DNA of 64,000 nt from contig NZ_JBFBOG010000003.1 of NCBI RefSeq assembly GCF_040686855.1, positions 806,001 through 870,000 of the forward strand, given 5' to 3'. The notes below the pieces were generated by a model that searched no databases, was not told where the DNA came from, and saw nothing but the letters and a program-made list of their open reading frames with translations. The translations under genes and the position numbers were made by a program. Shown in pieces: positions 44,741 to 54,800 of this stretch (its first letter is position 1; every line of letters begins with the position of its first letter). This DNA is from Leifsonia sp040686855. GTDB taxonomy: Bacteria; Actinomycetota; Actinomycetes; Actinomycetales; Microbacteriaceae.

Positions 44741-45628
44741 GTGAGCTCCACCCGTCGCGACCGTCTCGTGGGAGCGGGCACCCAGGTCGCGACGGAGGTC
44801 AGCATCAACTTCGGCTCGGCGGTCGCCGGGCTGCTCATCCCGGTGGTCGGATCGATCGTCGTCGTCGCCGCCCGTCAGGTGGTGACCGCGGCGGCCGTGC
44901 TGCCGTTCTACCGGCCCAAGCGCGCTGAACTGACCTGGACGCGGCTGTGGCCTGCGTTGGCGCTCGGCGTGGTGCTCGCCGCGATGAACCTCAGCTTCTA
45001 CGAGGCCGTCGGCCGGCTCGGGCTCGGGATCGCGGCGACCATCGAGTTCCTGGGTCCGTTCGCGCTGGCGCTGGTCGGGTCCCGGCGACTCCTGGATGCG
45101 GGATGCGCTGTCGCGGCGGCCGCCGGCGTTTTCCTGCTCACGGCGACGGAGGGCGCGATCGACCCGCGGGGCGTCGTGCTGGCGCTGACCGCAGCTGCGG
45201 CGTGGGCGGCGTACATCCTCCTCACCCGTCGCGTCGCGATGCGGCTCCCGGGCTTAGAGGGACTGAGCGTCGCGAGCGTCGTGTCCACGGTGCTCACCGT
45301 GCCGCTCGCGCTCATCGTCGTCGACTACTCGAAGCTCGACCTGCGCATCCTGCTCATGCTGCTCGCCCTGGGCGTGCTGTCGTCGGCGGTGCCGTACAGC
45401 CTGGACACGTTCATCCTGCGCCGGCTCACCCCGCGCCTCTACGCCGTGATCACGAGCTTCGGTCCGGTCGTTGCGACCATCTTCGGCGTGATCGTGCTCG
45501 GCGAGCGGTTCACGGTCGTGCAGCTGATCGGCATCCTCGTCGTGTGTGCGGCGGCGGGCATCACCATCGCGACGCAGCGCGATCAGCCGCGCTCGGAGCT
45601 TGAGCAGACGGCCGAAGCGGTGCCGTGA
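44741..45628 (+). CDS. EamA/RhtA-family exporter
   Basis: 295 residues, GTG start. Ten hydrophobic segments arranged as two EamA repeats of five (about 15-140 and 145-285). The profile, including VVAARQVVTAAAVLPFYRP near residue 45, fits drug/metabolite superfamily exporters of the RhtA (threonine/homoserine efflux) type. The substrate is not certain. It converges with the ABC permease gene 15 bp downstream. Confidence 0.9.
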   Translation: MSSTRRDRLVGAGTQVATEVSINFGSAVAGLLIPVVGSIVVVAARQVVTAAAVLPFYRPKRAELTWTRLWPALALGVVLAAMNLSFYEAVGRLGLGIAATIEFLGPFALALVGSRRLLDAGCAVAAAAGVFLLTATEGAIDPRGVVLALTAAAAWAAYILLTRRVAMRLPGLEGLSVASVVSTVLTVPLALIVVDYSKLDLRILLMLLALGVLSSAVPYSLDTFILRRLTPRLYAVITSFGPVVATIFGVIVLGERFTVVQLIGILVVCAAAGITIATQRDQPRSELEQTAEAVP

Positions 45629-45643
45629 CGCGACGGCCCCGGC

Positions 45644-46525
45644 TCACGACAGGATGTCCTTCGTCGTGAACCGGCCGATCGCCAGTGCGCCGAACACGGC
45701 GATGTAGCCGAGCTGCAGGAGCGCGTTCTGGCCGAACGAGTCCCACGAGATCGGGTCGCGCAGGAAGTCGCCGAACCCCAGCCAGTAGTGGCTGAACAGC
45801 CACGGGTGCAGCCCCTCCAGCTGCGGGAGCTGGTCGAGCACCTGGGAGATGACGGCGAGCACGGCCGTCGCGGCCATCGCCCCCACCGGGACGTCGGTGA
45901 GCGTCGACAGGAACAGACCGATCGCGCACAGCCCGAGCAGCGACACGACGATGTAGAGCGCGATGAGCAGCATCCGGAGGTACGCCTCCCCGAGGCTCAC
46001 CTGCACGCCGGAGAGCAGCGTCACCGGTCCGATCGGGAACAGCAGCATCCCGATCAGCGCCCCGGCGATGGCGACCACCAGGGCCGCGGTGACACAGAAC
46101 ACCGCACAGCCCGCGTACTTCACGCCCAGCAGGCGAAGGCGGCCCGCCGGGGCGATCACGAGGTAGCGTAGCGTGCCATGGCTCGCTTCGCCCGCGATCG
46201 TGTCACCCGCGACCACCCCGATGGTCAGCGGGAGGAACAAGGGCACGCAGACGACCAGGGCGGTGAACGCGACGAACAGGCCGTTGCTGCTGATCTCGCT
46301 GAGGAAGGCCGGCCCGCGCGAGCTGCCGCCGGTGATCCGCACGGCGACGGCGATCAGGATGGGGACGGCCGCGAGGGCGCCGAACATCGCGTACGTGCGC
46401 CAGCGGCGGAACATGACCGAGATCTCGGAGCCGAGCAGCGCCCATCCCCCGGACGGCCGCTCGCGGCGGGCGGCGACGGAGGCCCGCGCGGCGGGTGGGG
46501 CGGCGGTCAGCTCACTGCTCGACAT
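45644..46525 (-). CDS. ABC transporter permease (ABC-2 type)
   Basis: 293 residues with six predicted membrane segments (for example YAMFGALAAVPILIAVAV, VAFTALVVCVPLFLPLTIGV, VFCVTAALVVAIAGALIG, LLIALYIVVSLLGLCAIGLF), typical of NatB/ABC-2 permeases. VAGDTIAGEASHGTLRYLVI is a recurrent segment of this subfamily. The start overlaps the end of the ATPase gene by 14 bp, so the two form one exporter. Substrate unknown. Confidence 0.92.
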   Translation of the reverse strand: MSSSELTAAPPAARASVAARRERPSGGWALLGSEISVMFRRWRTYAMFGALAAVPILIAVAVRITGGSSRGPAFLSEISSNGLFVAFTALVVCVPLFLPLTIGVVAGDTIAGEASHGTLRYLVIAPAGRLRLLGVKYAGCAVFCVTAALVVAIAGALIGMLLFPIGPVTLLSGVQVSLGEAYLRMLLIALYIVVSLLGLCAIGLFLSTLTDVPVGAMAATAVLAVISQVLDQLPQLEGLHPWLFSHYWLGFGDFLRDPISWDSFGQNALLQLGYIAVFGALAIGRFTTKDILS

Positions 46526-47447
46526 CGAAGCCCTCCCCGGTCAGCTCAACGAACCGCTCCTCGAGGCTGGACGCGCGCACCGCGAACCCGCGGAGCCGCA
46601 CGCCGTCGCCGACAAGTGCGGCGGCGAGCTGCTCGGCGGGCGGCGCGTCCTCGGGGAGCGCCGCCTCGACTCCCCCGGCGGCGGTCTCGGCCGTCAGCCC
46701 GAACCGGGCCAGCACAGACGCGGCGAGTGACGCATCCGGGGTCTCGACGGCCACCCGCGGGCCGGAACCGCGACGCAGGTCGTCCAGCGACCCCTGAGCC
46801 ACCAAGCGCCCGGCACGCATGATCGCCGCGTGCGTGCAGACCTGCTCGATCTCGGCGAGCAGGTGACTCGAGACGAACACCGTCGTCCCCTCGTCGGCGA
46901 GCGAGCGCACCAGCGTCCGCACCTCGCGCGTCCCCTGCGGGTCGAGGCCGTTCGTCGGCTCGTCCAGGACGAGCAGGTCGCGGTCGGTGAGCAGCGCGCC
47001 GGCGATCCCGAGCCGCTGCTTCATGCCGAGCGAGTACGCGCGGACGTGCTTGCCCGCCGCGTGCGACAGCCCCACGCGGTCGAGCGCCGCCTCCACCCGC
47101 GCGCGGCGCGTCGCCCCGGGCGCGTACCGGTCGGCGGTGTCCCGGCGGATGAGATTGGCCGTGCCCGAGAGGTACGGCGCGAACGCCGGCCCCTCGACCA
47201 GCGCGCCCACCCGCGGGAGGACGGTCGCACCGCGTGCGGGCATCGCCTCGCCGAGCACGTCGATCGAACCCGCCGACGGCGAGATCAGCCCGAGCAGCAT
47301 CCGGATGGTCGTGGTCTTGCCCGAGCCGTTCGGCCCGAGGAAGCCGAACACGGAGCCGCGCGGAACGTGCAGGTCGAGGCCGTCGACGACCGCCCGCGAC
47401 CGGAAGCGCTTGGTGAGGCCGCTGGTCGCGATCGCCGCGTCGGTCAC
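46512..47447 (-). CDS. ABC transporter ATP-binding protein
   Basis: 311 residues from the GTG at 47447 (GTGA overlap with the upstream LolA-like gene). Walker A GPNGSGKTTTIRM (about 39-51), ABC signature YSLGMKQRLGIAGALL (about 138-153), Walker B LLVLDEPTNGLDPQG and H-loop SSHLL. The C-terminal ~80 residues form the small regulatory region seen in ABC-2 exporter ATPases. Partner of the following permease. Likely cotranscribed with the LolA-like secreted protein. Confidence 0.94.
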   Translation of the reverse strand: MTDAAIATSGLTKRFRSRAVVDGLDLHVPRGSVFGFLGPNGSGKTTTIRMLLGLISPSAGSIDVLGEAMPARGATVLPRVGALVEGPAFAPYLSGTANLIRRDTADRYAPGATRRARVEAALDRVGLSHAAGKHVRAYSLGMKQRLGIAGALLTDRDLLVLDEPTNGLDPQGTREVRTLVRSLADEGTTVFVSSHLLAEIEQVCTHAAIMRAGRLVAQGSLDDLRRGSGPRVAVETPDASLAASVLARFGLTAETAAGGVEAALPEDAPPAEQLAAALVGDGVRLRGFAVRASSLEERFVELTGEGFDVEQ

Positions 47448-48502
47448 TGCGCGGGCGCGTTCGCCGCGGCCTGCAGCGCCGAGACCGGCACGGCACCGGC
47501 CAGCACCCGGCCGTCGGAGGTGATCAGCACGGAGAGCAGGGAGGCGTTGAGGGCGCGACCGCCGTCGACGGGCTGCGTCAGCTGCGCGAACAACGGATCG
47601 TCGGCCACCGACGCCGGAGCGGAGCCGGCGGGCAGGGAGACGATGGTCGACCATCCTTCGCCGGTGACGGTCGGCTTCGGGTGCGTGCCCTTCGCGGCGG
47701 CGGCGTCCTCGCGGGTCGGCAGCTTCTGCTCGCTCACGGTCGCGCCCTTCGGCGGCGTGAACGAGAACACCGAGGAGTCCGGCTTGTCGGTCGAAAACGC
47801 GGTGAAGCCGGCCTCGAACGACGGGGAGCTCGACCCCTTCGCCGTCACGGCCACCTTCAGCGGGATGCCCGTCTTGCCGTCGACCGCGATCGCAACCGAG
47901 CCGACCAGGGTCGCGTCGGTCTTCGGGGTGAGCACGAGGTCGTAGGCGTCGCGGTCGGCCACCTTCACCGGGTCGCCGAGGGTGACCGTCGTGGAGGGGT
48001 CGACGGCGTCGAGGAACCGCTGCGCGAGCTGCGACGGCGTCAGCGAGGTCGCGTCCGGCGTCGGAGTGCTCGCCTCGTGCGCCGGGAGCGTCGCGTGGGA
48101 GACGTTCTCGCCCTTCGAGTCGTACAGCCACAGGTCGGAGCCGTCGCGGTACGCGTCCCGCTCGGCCAGGCGGTCGAGCACCTGGACGCGGACCTTCGTC
48201 GGGCCGTCAACCCACACCTTCGCGGTGTGATCGGCCAGAGCCAGCTCCAGCGCGTTTGCCGCACTCGCGTCCTGCGACCCGCTCGATGTGGACGGAAGGC
48301 TCGGCAGCCCCAGGTCGGACGTCTGCTCGACGGTGCCGGAGAACGACCGGGTGTCGCTCGCGGCGACGAGCCGCAGCACATCCGACGGCGACTTCACGGG
48401 CAGATCCGTCGCCCCGGCGGCCAGCGGCGTGACGATCACGGCGGCCGCGATCGCGACGGGGACGACGACGGCCGGCGCCCAGCGGATCCAACGGTGTTCC
48501 AT
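47444..48502 (-). CDS. LolA-like outer-surface / sigma-regulatory-type protein
   Basis: 352 residues from the ATG at 48502; further upstream the frame is intergenic. A signal sequence or anchor (IRWAPAVVVPVAIAAAVIVTPLAAGA, about 5-30, without lipobox Cys) precedes a LolA/DUF2092-like beta fold: SPSDVLRLVAASDTRSFSGT, KVWVDGPTKVRVQVLDRLAE, SDLWLYDSKGENV, YDLVLTPKTDATLVGSVAIA. In actinobacteria such proteins are often encoded before ABC-2 exporters and are thought to carry lipid or signal at the surface. The GTGA overlap with the ATPase gene supports a functional link. Confidence 0.83.
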   Translation of the reverse strand: MEHRWIRWAPAVVVPVAIAAAVIVTPLAAGATDLPVKSPSDVLRLVAASDTRSFSGTVEQTSDLGLPSLPSTSSGSQDASAANALELALADHTAKVWVDGPTKVRVQVLDRLAERDAYRDGSDLWLYDSKGENVSHATLPAHEASTPTPDATSLTPSQLAQRFLDAVDPSTTVTLGDPVKVADRDAYDLVLTPKTDATLVGSVAIAVDGKTGIPLKVAVTAKGSSSPSFEAGFTAFSTDKPDSSVFSFTPPKGATVSEQKLPTREDAAAAKGTHPKPTVTGEGWSTIVSLPAGSAPASVADDPLFAQLTQPVDGGRALNASLLSVLITSDGRVLAGAVPVSALQAAANAPAQ

Positions 48503-48630
48503 AGCCCGAGGATACGCGCGGGGAGGACGCTCCGACCCTCCGGATTGCCTGGGGAAACCGGACTTCATCCCCCGGTCGGACGCCATGTCATCCCCTGGTC
48601 TGACACGCTCACGACCCACCCCTCGCATCC

Positions 48631-48838
48631 GAAACGGAGGACTTCGGGCGGTGCCCGGCCCCGGTCTCCTCCGTTCGCACCATCCGCCCGGCGTGTCGCT
48701 CGAGATCTCCTCCCTCGCGAACTCGGCCCGCCGGGATGGATGGGCGCGCGGAACGGAGGTGTCTGCATTGGACACACCGTGCGGATGCGGGGAAAGGAGG
48801 GCGTGAGGGCCGGGATCGGCAGGAACTCCTCCGTTTCG
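48631..48838. repeat. 208-nt GGAGGA/TCCTCC six-motif element, copy B
   Basis: Motif sites: GAAACGGAGGA (48631), TCTCCTCCGTTC (48665), TCTCCTCCCTCG (48706), GAACGGAGGTG (48751), GGAAAGGAGGG (48791), CTCCTCCGTTTCG (48826); orientation + - - + + -, as in copy A at 34418-34624. Centres are 35, 41, 44, 40 and 35 nt apart. A seventh motif GAACGGAGG (48842) makes an 8-bp hairpin with the sixth (48828-48850). The CGGAT...GAAAGG...GGAGG stretch near motif 5 is shared at base level with copy A. Confidence 0.6.
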
Positions 48839-48877
48839 CGCGAACGGAGGGGGCGGTGGTGCCGGAGACCGGACGCA

Positions 48878-48907
48878 CGAAGGGCCCCGCCGCAGCGGGG
48901 CCCTTCG
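48878..48907 (-). terminator. terminator of pyk
   Basis: Perfect 13-bp stem (48878-48890 with 48895-48907), CGCA loop, 8 nt past the pyk stop. Confidence 0.88.
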
Positions 48908-48915
48908 AACCGGTG

Positions 48916-50331
48916 CTAGAGGACGTCTCCGACCCGGTGCACGCGGATGTCGTTGGTGGTGCCGGGGATCCCGGGAGGGGAACCGGAGATGATGATCACC
49001 TTGTCGCCGTCGACGGCGCGGCCGGTCGACTTCAGGGCCTCGTCCACCTGGGCGACCATCTGGTCGGTGTGGGTGACGCGGCCGACGACGAACGACTCGA
49101 CGCCCCAGAACAGCGACATGCGACGACGCACCGACTCCTCGGGCGTGAACGCCAGGATCGGGATCTTGTTGCGCAGGCGCGCCATGCGGCGGGCCGACTC
49201 GCCCGACTCGGTGAAGACGCAGAGGAACTTGGCCTCGACGAAGTCGGCGACCTCCACCGCGGCCAGCGTGATCGCGCCGGACTGGGTGCGGGGCCGGGTG
49301 CCGAGCGGCTGGATGCGCTCCAGGCCGTGCTCCTCGGTCGAGGTCACGATGCGGGCCATGGTCTGGACCGTGATCGCCGGGTACTCGCCGACGCTGGTCT
49401 CTCCCGAGAGCATGACCGCGTCCGCGCCGTCGAGGACGGCGTTGGCGACGTCGGAGGTCTCGGCGCGGGTCGGGACCGGGCTCGAGATCATCGACTCGAG
49501 CATCTGCGTGGCGACGATGACGGGCTTCGCCGCGCGGCGGGCGAGCTCGACGGCGCGCTTCTGCACGATCGGGACCGCCTCGAGCGGCAGCTCCACGCCG
49601 AGGTCGCCGCGGGCGACCATGATGGCGTCGAACGCCTCGATGATCTCCTCGAGCGCATCCACGGCCTGCGGCTTCTCGATCTTGGCGACGACGGGGACCT
49701 TGCGGCCCTCCTCCGCCATGATCTCGTGCACGCGCTCGATGTCGGCGGCGTTGCGCACGAACGAGAGGGCGATCAGGTCGGCGCCGAGCTTGAGACCCCA
49801 GCGGAGGTCGGCCTCGTCCTTCTCGGACAGCGCCGGGACGTTCACGGCCACACCCGGCAGGTTGATGCCCTTGTTGTTCGAGACGGGACCGGCGACGACG
49901 ACCTCGGTCGTCACGACCGGACCATCGACCGAGACCACGCGGACGCGGACCTTGCCGTCGTCGATGAGGAGGAAGTCGCCCGGCTTGACGTCGTTGGGCA
50001 GGCCCTTGAACGTCGTCGAGGAGATCTCCTTGGTGCCGATGATGTCCTCGGTGGTGATCTTGAAGATGTCACCCTCGGCCAGCTCGTAGGGGCCGGCCTC
50101 GAACTTGCCGAGACGGATCTTCGGTCCCTGCAGGTCGACCAGGACGGCGACCGGCTTCCCGGCGTCGTCGGCGGCCTTCCGCACGTTGGCGTAGACCCCC
50201 TCGTGCACCTCGTAGCTGCCGTGGCTCAGGTTCATCCGGGCCACGTCCACACCCGCGTCGATGATCGCGCGGATGTTGTCGTAGCTGGAGGTCGCCGGCC
50301 CGAGGGTCGCGACGATTTTCGCCCTTCTCAT
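48916..50331 (-). CDS. pyk: pyruvate kinase
   Basis: 471 residues from the ATG at 50331 (MRRAKIVATLGPA). It makes ATP and pyruvate from phosphoenolpyruvate and ADP. Substrate/metal motifs: ARMNLSHGSYE (about residue 32), VVAKIEKPQAVDALEEI with the catalytic Lys (about 218), MVARGDLGVELP (about 240). The C-terminal domain (about 340-471) is the usual allosteric domain. gltD ends 89 bp upstream; a strong terminator follows. Confidence 0.97.
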   Translation of the reverse strand: MRRAKIVATLGPATSSYDNIRAIIDAGVDVARMNLSHGSYEVHEGVYANVRKAADDAGKPVAVLVDLQGPKIRLGKFEAGPYELAEGDIFKITTEDIIGTKEISSTTFKGLPNDVKPGDFLLIDDGKVRVRVVSVDGPVVTTEVVVAGPVSNNKGINLPGVAVNVPALSEKDEADLRWGLKLGADLIALSFVRNAADIERVHEIMAEEGRKVPVVAKIEKPQAVDALEEIIEAFDAIMVARGDLGVELPLEAVPIVQKRAVELARRAAKPVIVATQMLESMISSPVPTRAETSDVANAVLDGADAVMLSGETSVGEYPAITVQTMARIVTSTEEHGLERIQPLGTRPRTQSGAITLAAVEVADFVEAKFLCVFTESGESARRMARLRNKIPILAFTPEESVRRRMSLFWGVESFVVGRVTHTDQMVAQVDEALKSTGRAVDGDKVIIISGSPPGIPGTTNDIRVHRVGDVL

Positions 50332-50420
50332 GCTTTGTCGTAGCTCCGTGATTCTGCGCCGGGGGCGCGATATGGGGTTCGTGGCGCCCGGCCTGGCGGG
50401 CATCGTCTCGTGGTGAGGGG

Positions 50421-51878
50421 TCAGACGAGGATGCCGCGGTCGGTGGGACGGATCGGAGACGGCAACTGCGTCTCCCCTTCAAGATACCGGTCGACGGCCG
50501 CAGCCGCTGCACGGCCCTCGGCGATCGCCCAGACGATGAGGGACTGTCCGCGGCCGGCGTCACCGGCGACGAAGACTCCCGCCTGCTCGGTCTGGTACTG
50601 CCCGTCGCGCGCGACGTTGCCGCGCCCGTCGAACGGCAGCCCCAGCTGCGAGGACAGATCGTCCTGCTCCGGCCCGGTGAAACCGAGGGCCAGGAGGACC
50701 AGGTCGGCGGGGATCTCGCGCTCGGTGCCCGCCTTCGGCACGCGGCGTCCGTCGAGGAACTCGGTCTCGGCCACACGCAGCGCGCGCACCTCGCCGAACT
50801 CGTTCGCGAGGAATTCGACGGTCGATGCGAGATATTCGCGCTTGCCGCCCTCCTCATGAGCCGACTGGACCTCGAACAGCGTCGGGGTGGTCGGCCACGG
50901 CTGGTTGGACGGGCGCTCCGCCGGCGGCTGCTTGCCGATGGCGAGGTTGGTGACGCTCGCAGCGCCCTGACGGTGGGCCGTGCCGATGCAGTCGGCGCCG
51001 GTGTCGCCGCCGCCGAGGACGACGACGTGCTTGCCGTCCGCTGTGATCTGGCCGGCGACCTGGTCGCCCGCGCCCGCCTTGTTCTGCTGCACCAGGTACT
51101 CCATGGCGAAGTGCACACCGGCGAGCTCGCGGCCCGGGATGGGCAGGTCGCGCGGCACCATCGCGCCGGTCGCGACGACGACCGCGTCGTACCGGGCGCG
51201 CAGGTCGTCCCAGGTGATGTCGACGCCGATGTTGACGCCCGCGCGGAAGCGGGTGCCCTCGGCCATCATCTGGTTGAGGCGCGCCTCGAGGTGCTTCTTC
51301 TCCATCTTGAAGTCGGGAATGCCGTAGCGCAGCAGGCCGCCGATGCGGTCGTCGCGCTCGTACACGGCGACCGTGTGGCCGGCGCGGGTGAGCTGCTGGG
51401 CGGCGGCGAGCCCGGCGGGGCCGGAGCCGACGACGGCGACCGTCTTGCCGGTCAGGCGCTCCGGCGGGTGCGGCTGCACCCAGCCGTTCTGCCACGCCTG
51501 GTCGATGATCGAGACCTCGACCTGCTTGATCGTGACGGCCGGCTGGTTGATGCCGAGCACGCACGACGACTCGCAGGGCGCCGGGCAGAGCCGGCCCGTG
51601 AACTCGGGGAAGTTGTTGGTCGCGTGCAGGCGGTCGATCGCCTGGCGGCCCTCCCCGCGCCACATCAGGTCGTTCCACTCCGGGATGAGGTTGCCCAGCG
51701 GGCAGCCGGAGTGGCAGAACGGCACGCCGCAGTCCATGCAGCGGCCCGCCTGCCGGCGCAACTGCGCCGGGTCCTGCGCCTCGTAGACCTCTTTCCAGTC
51801 CATGAGCCGCACGGAGACGGGGCGGCGCTTCGGCAGCTCCCGCTCGGTCGTCTTCAGAAAGCCTTTAGGGTCAGCCAC
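50421..51878 (-). CDS. gltD: glutamate synthase, small (beta) subunit
   Basis: 485 residues from the GTG at 51878, overlapping the gltB stop by 8 bp. It passes electrons from NADPH to GltB. N-terminal Fe-S cysteines CMDCGVPFCHSGCPLGNLIP (about 41-60), FAD-binding VVGSGPAGLAAAQQL (about 149) and NADPH-binding VVLGGGDTGADCIGTA (about 290) are all present. With GltB it forms the NADPH-dependent enzyme that makes glutamate from 2-oxoglutarate and glutamine. Confidence 0.97.
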   Translation of the reverse strand: MADPKGFLKTTERELPKRRPVSVRLMDWKEVYEAQDPAQLRRQAGRCMDCGVPFCHSGCPLGNLIPEWNDLMWRGEGRQAIDRLHATNNFPEFTGRLCPAPCESSCVLGINQPAVTIKQVEVSIIDQAWQNGWVQPHPPERLTGKTVAVVGSGPAGLAAAQQLTRAGHTVAVYERDDRIGGLLRYGIPDFKMEKKHLEARLNQMMAEGTRFRAGVNIGVDITWDDLRARYDAVVVATGAMVPRDLPIPGRELAGVHFAMEYLVQQNKAGAGDQVAGQITADGKHVVVLGGGDTGADCIGTAHRQGAASVTNLAIGKQPPAERPSNQPWPTTPTLFEVQSAHEEGGKREYLASTVEFLANEFGEVRALRVAETEFLDGRRVPKAGTEREIPADLVLLALGFTGPEQDDLSSQLGLPFDGRGNVARDGQYQTEQAGVFVAGDAGRGQSLIVWAIAEGRAAAAAVDRYLEGETQLPSPIRPTDRGILV

Positions 51879-54800
51879 CGGTCACCTCCAAGATTCGGTT
51901 CCATACGATGTCGCCGTCGGGGTCCAGCCCCTCGTCGACGGCCTCCTGCCGCATCTGCAGCACCGCCGCGTAGTCGCGCGGGAGCACCTTCACGAACTTC
52001 GCCACCGTGGCGTCGAAGTCCTCCAGCAGACGGGTGGCGAGCGCCGATCCCGTCTCCGCCACGTGCCGCTCGAGCAAGTCGCGCACGATCTCGATGTCGG
52101 CGCTGCCGAGCGGGAGGAGCTCCAGCTCGCCGCTCGCGAGCGATTCGCGGTTCACGCGCTCCGGCTTCAGGTCGTAGACGTACGCCGTGCCGCCGGACAT
52201 GCCGGCGCCCAGGTTGCGCCCGGTTCCGCCGAGGATGACGGCGAGCCCGCCGGTCATGTACTCCAGCGCGTGGTCGCCCACGCCCTCGACGACCGCGGTC
52301 GCGCCCGAGTTGCGCACCAGGAAGCGCTCGCCCACGATGCCGCGGATGAACATGCTGCCCTGCGTCGCGCCGTACCCGATGACGTTGCCCGCGATGACGT
52401 TGCGCTCCGCCGGGAACACGCTGTCCCGCGGCGGGCGGACGACGATCTGGCCGCCCGAGAGCCCCTTGCCGACATAGTCGTTGGAGTCGCCCTCCAGGCG
52501 CAGCGTGATGCCCGCCGGGAGGAAGGCGCCGAGCGACTGGCCGGCCGAACCGGTCAGCGTGATGTCGATCGAACCGGCGGGAAGGCCGTTCTCGCCGTGG
52601 CGGACGGTCACCTCGTGGCCCAGCATGGTGCCGACGGCGCGCTCGGTGTTGCGGATGGGCAGCGACAGCTCCAGCGTGCCGCCGTCGGCCAGCACGTCCT
52701 GCGCCGCCTCGATCAGCTGCACGTCGAAGTGGTGCTCCAGCTCGTGGTCCTGCTCGCGGCCGTTCTTGCGCGGCGCCTCCGGTCCGAACTGCGGGCCGTG
52801 CAGGATGGGCGACAGGTCGAGGCCGGACGCCTTCCAGTGCTCGATGGCGCGGTCCACGTCCAGGAGCTCGGCGTGGCCGATCGCCTCGTCGAGCGAGCGG
52901 AAGCCGAGGGACGCCAGGTACTCGCGCACCTCCTCCGCGATGAACTCGAAGAAGTTGACCACGAACTCCGGCTTGCCCGAGAACCGCGAGCGCAGCTCCG
53001 GGTTCTGCGTGGCGACGCCGACCGGGCAGGTGTCGAGGTGGCAGACGCGCATCATGATGCAGCCGGAGACGACCAGCGGCGCTGTCGCGAAGCCGAACTC
53101 CTCGGCCCCGAGCAGGGCGCCGACGATGACGTCGCGGCCGGTCTTCAGCTGACCGTCGACCTGCACGACGACGCGCTCGCGCATGCCGTTCAGCATCAGG
53201 GTCTGCTGCGTCTCGGCGAGGCCGAGCTCCCACGGCGTGCCCGCGTGCTTGAGCGAGTTGACCGGGGACGCTCCCGTGCCGCCGTCGTGGCCGGAGACCA
53301 GGATGACGTCGGCCAGCGCCTTCGCCGTGCCCGCCGCGACCGCGCCGATGCCCGACTCGGAGACGAGCTTGACGTGGACCCGGGCGCCCGGGTTGGCGCG
53401 CTTGAGGTCGAAGATCAGCTGCTTCAGGTCCTCGATCGAGTAGATGTCGTGGTGCGGCGGCGGCGAGATGAGGCCGACGCCGGCGGTCGCGTGCCGGGTG
53501 CGCGCGACCCACGGGTACACCTTCGTCGGAGGCAGCTGGCCGCCCTCGCCGGGCTTCGCGCCCTGCGCGAGCTTGATCTGGATGTCGTCCGCGTGCGTCA
53601 AGTACATCGACGTGACGCCGAAGCGGCCGGACGCGACCTGCTTGATCGCGCTGCGGCGCTCCGGGTCGAGCAGGCGGTCGAGGTCTTCGCCGCCCTCACC
53701 GGTGTTCGACTTCGCGCCGAGCCGGTTCATGGCGATCGCAAGCGTCTCGTGCGCCTCCTTCGAGATGGAGCCGTAGCTCATCGCGCCGGTGGAGAACCGC
53801 TTGACGATGGACGAGACGGGCTCGACCTCCTCGATCGGCACCGGCGGGCGCTCGCCCTCCTTGAGGGAGAACATCCCGCGCAGGGTCATCAGCGACTCGG
53901 ACTGGTCGTCGACGAGCTGTGTGTACTCGCGGAACACGTCATACCGGCGCGTGCGCGTGGAGTGCTGCAGGCGGAACACCGTCTCCGGGTTGAAGAGGTG
54001 CGGCGAGCCGTCGCGGCGCCACTGGTACTCGCCGCCCGTCGCCAGCCGCTCGTGCGCGAGCGCCGCACCCTCGGACGGGTACGCGCTGTCGTGCCGGGCC
54101 AGGTTCTCGGCGGCGATGACGTCGATCCCGACGCCGCCGAGCTTACTCGTGGTGCCGGTGAAGTACTGGTCCACGAACTCCTGCGACAGGCCGACGGCCT
54201 CGAACGCCTGCGCTCCCGCGTAGGACGACACGGTCGAGATGCCCATCTTGGACATGATCTTCAGCACGCCCTTGCCGAGCGCCTTGATGACGTTCTTGAC
54301 CGCCTTCTCGGGGCTGACGCCGCTGATCATGCCGCTGCGGACCAGCTCCTCGCAGGTCTCCATCGCCAGGTACGGGTTGATCGCCGAGGCGCCGTAGCCG
54401 ATGAGCAGCGCGACATGGTGCACCTCGCGCACGTCGCCCGCCTCCACGATCAGGCCCGCCTTCATGCGGGTCTCCGACCGGATGAGGTGGTGGTGCACCG
54501 CGGCGAGCATGAGCAGCGACGGGATGGGCGCGAGGTCCTTCGTGGAGTCGCGGTCGCTCAGCACGATGAACTGCGCGCCGTTCGCGATCGCCTCGTCGAC
54601 CTCGTCGCACATCTCGGCCAGCCGGCGCTCGAGCGCGTCGGGACCGGCGTCGGAGCGGTACAGGCCCCGCACGGTCGTGGTGAGCGTGCTGCCCGGGCGC
54701 GGGTCGATGTGCTGGATCTTGGCCAGCTCGTCGTTGTCGATCACCGGGAAGTCGAGCACGACCTGACGCGCGTGCTCCGGACCTGCGGTGAGGAGGTTGC

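Larger units (their letters stand above)
48503..48915. other. 413-bp intergenic region, no gene found
   Basis: Between the start of the LolA-like gene and the end of pyk. It holds repeat element copy B (48631-48838), one extra motif to 48850, and the pyk terminator (48878-48907). I found no credible open frame: the reading frames across it lack a good start or codon bias. The promoter of the LolA-ABC operon should lie in 48503-48630, but I see no clear -10/-35. Confidence 0.7.

Noticed and set aside
34418..48838. The GGAGGA clusters as a CRISPR array
   Set aside because: Motifs are short, alternate in orientation and pair with one another; there are no identical repeats with unique spacers and no cas genes.
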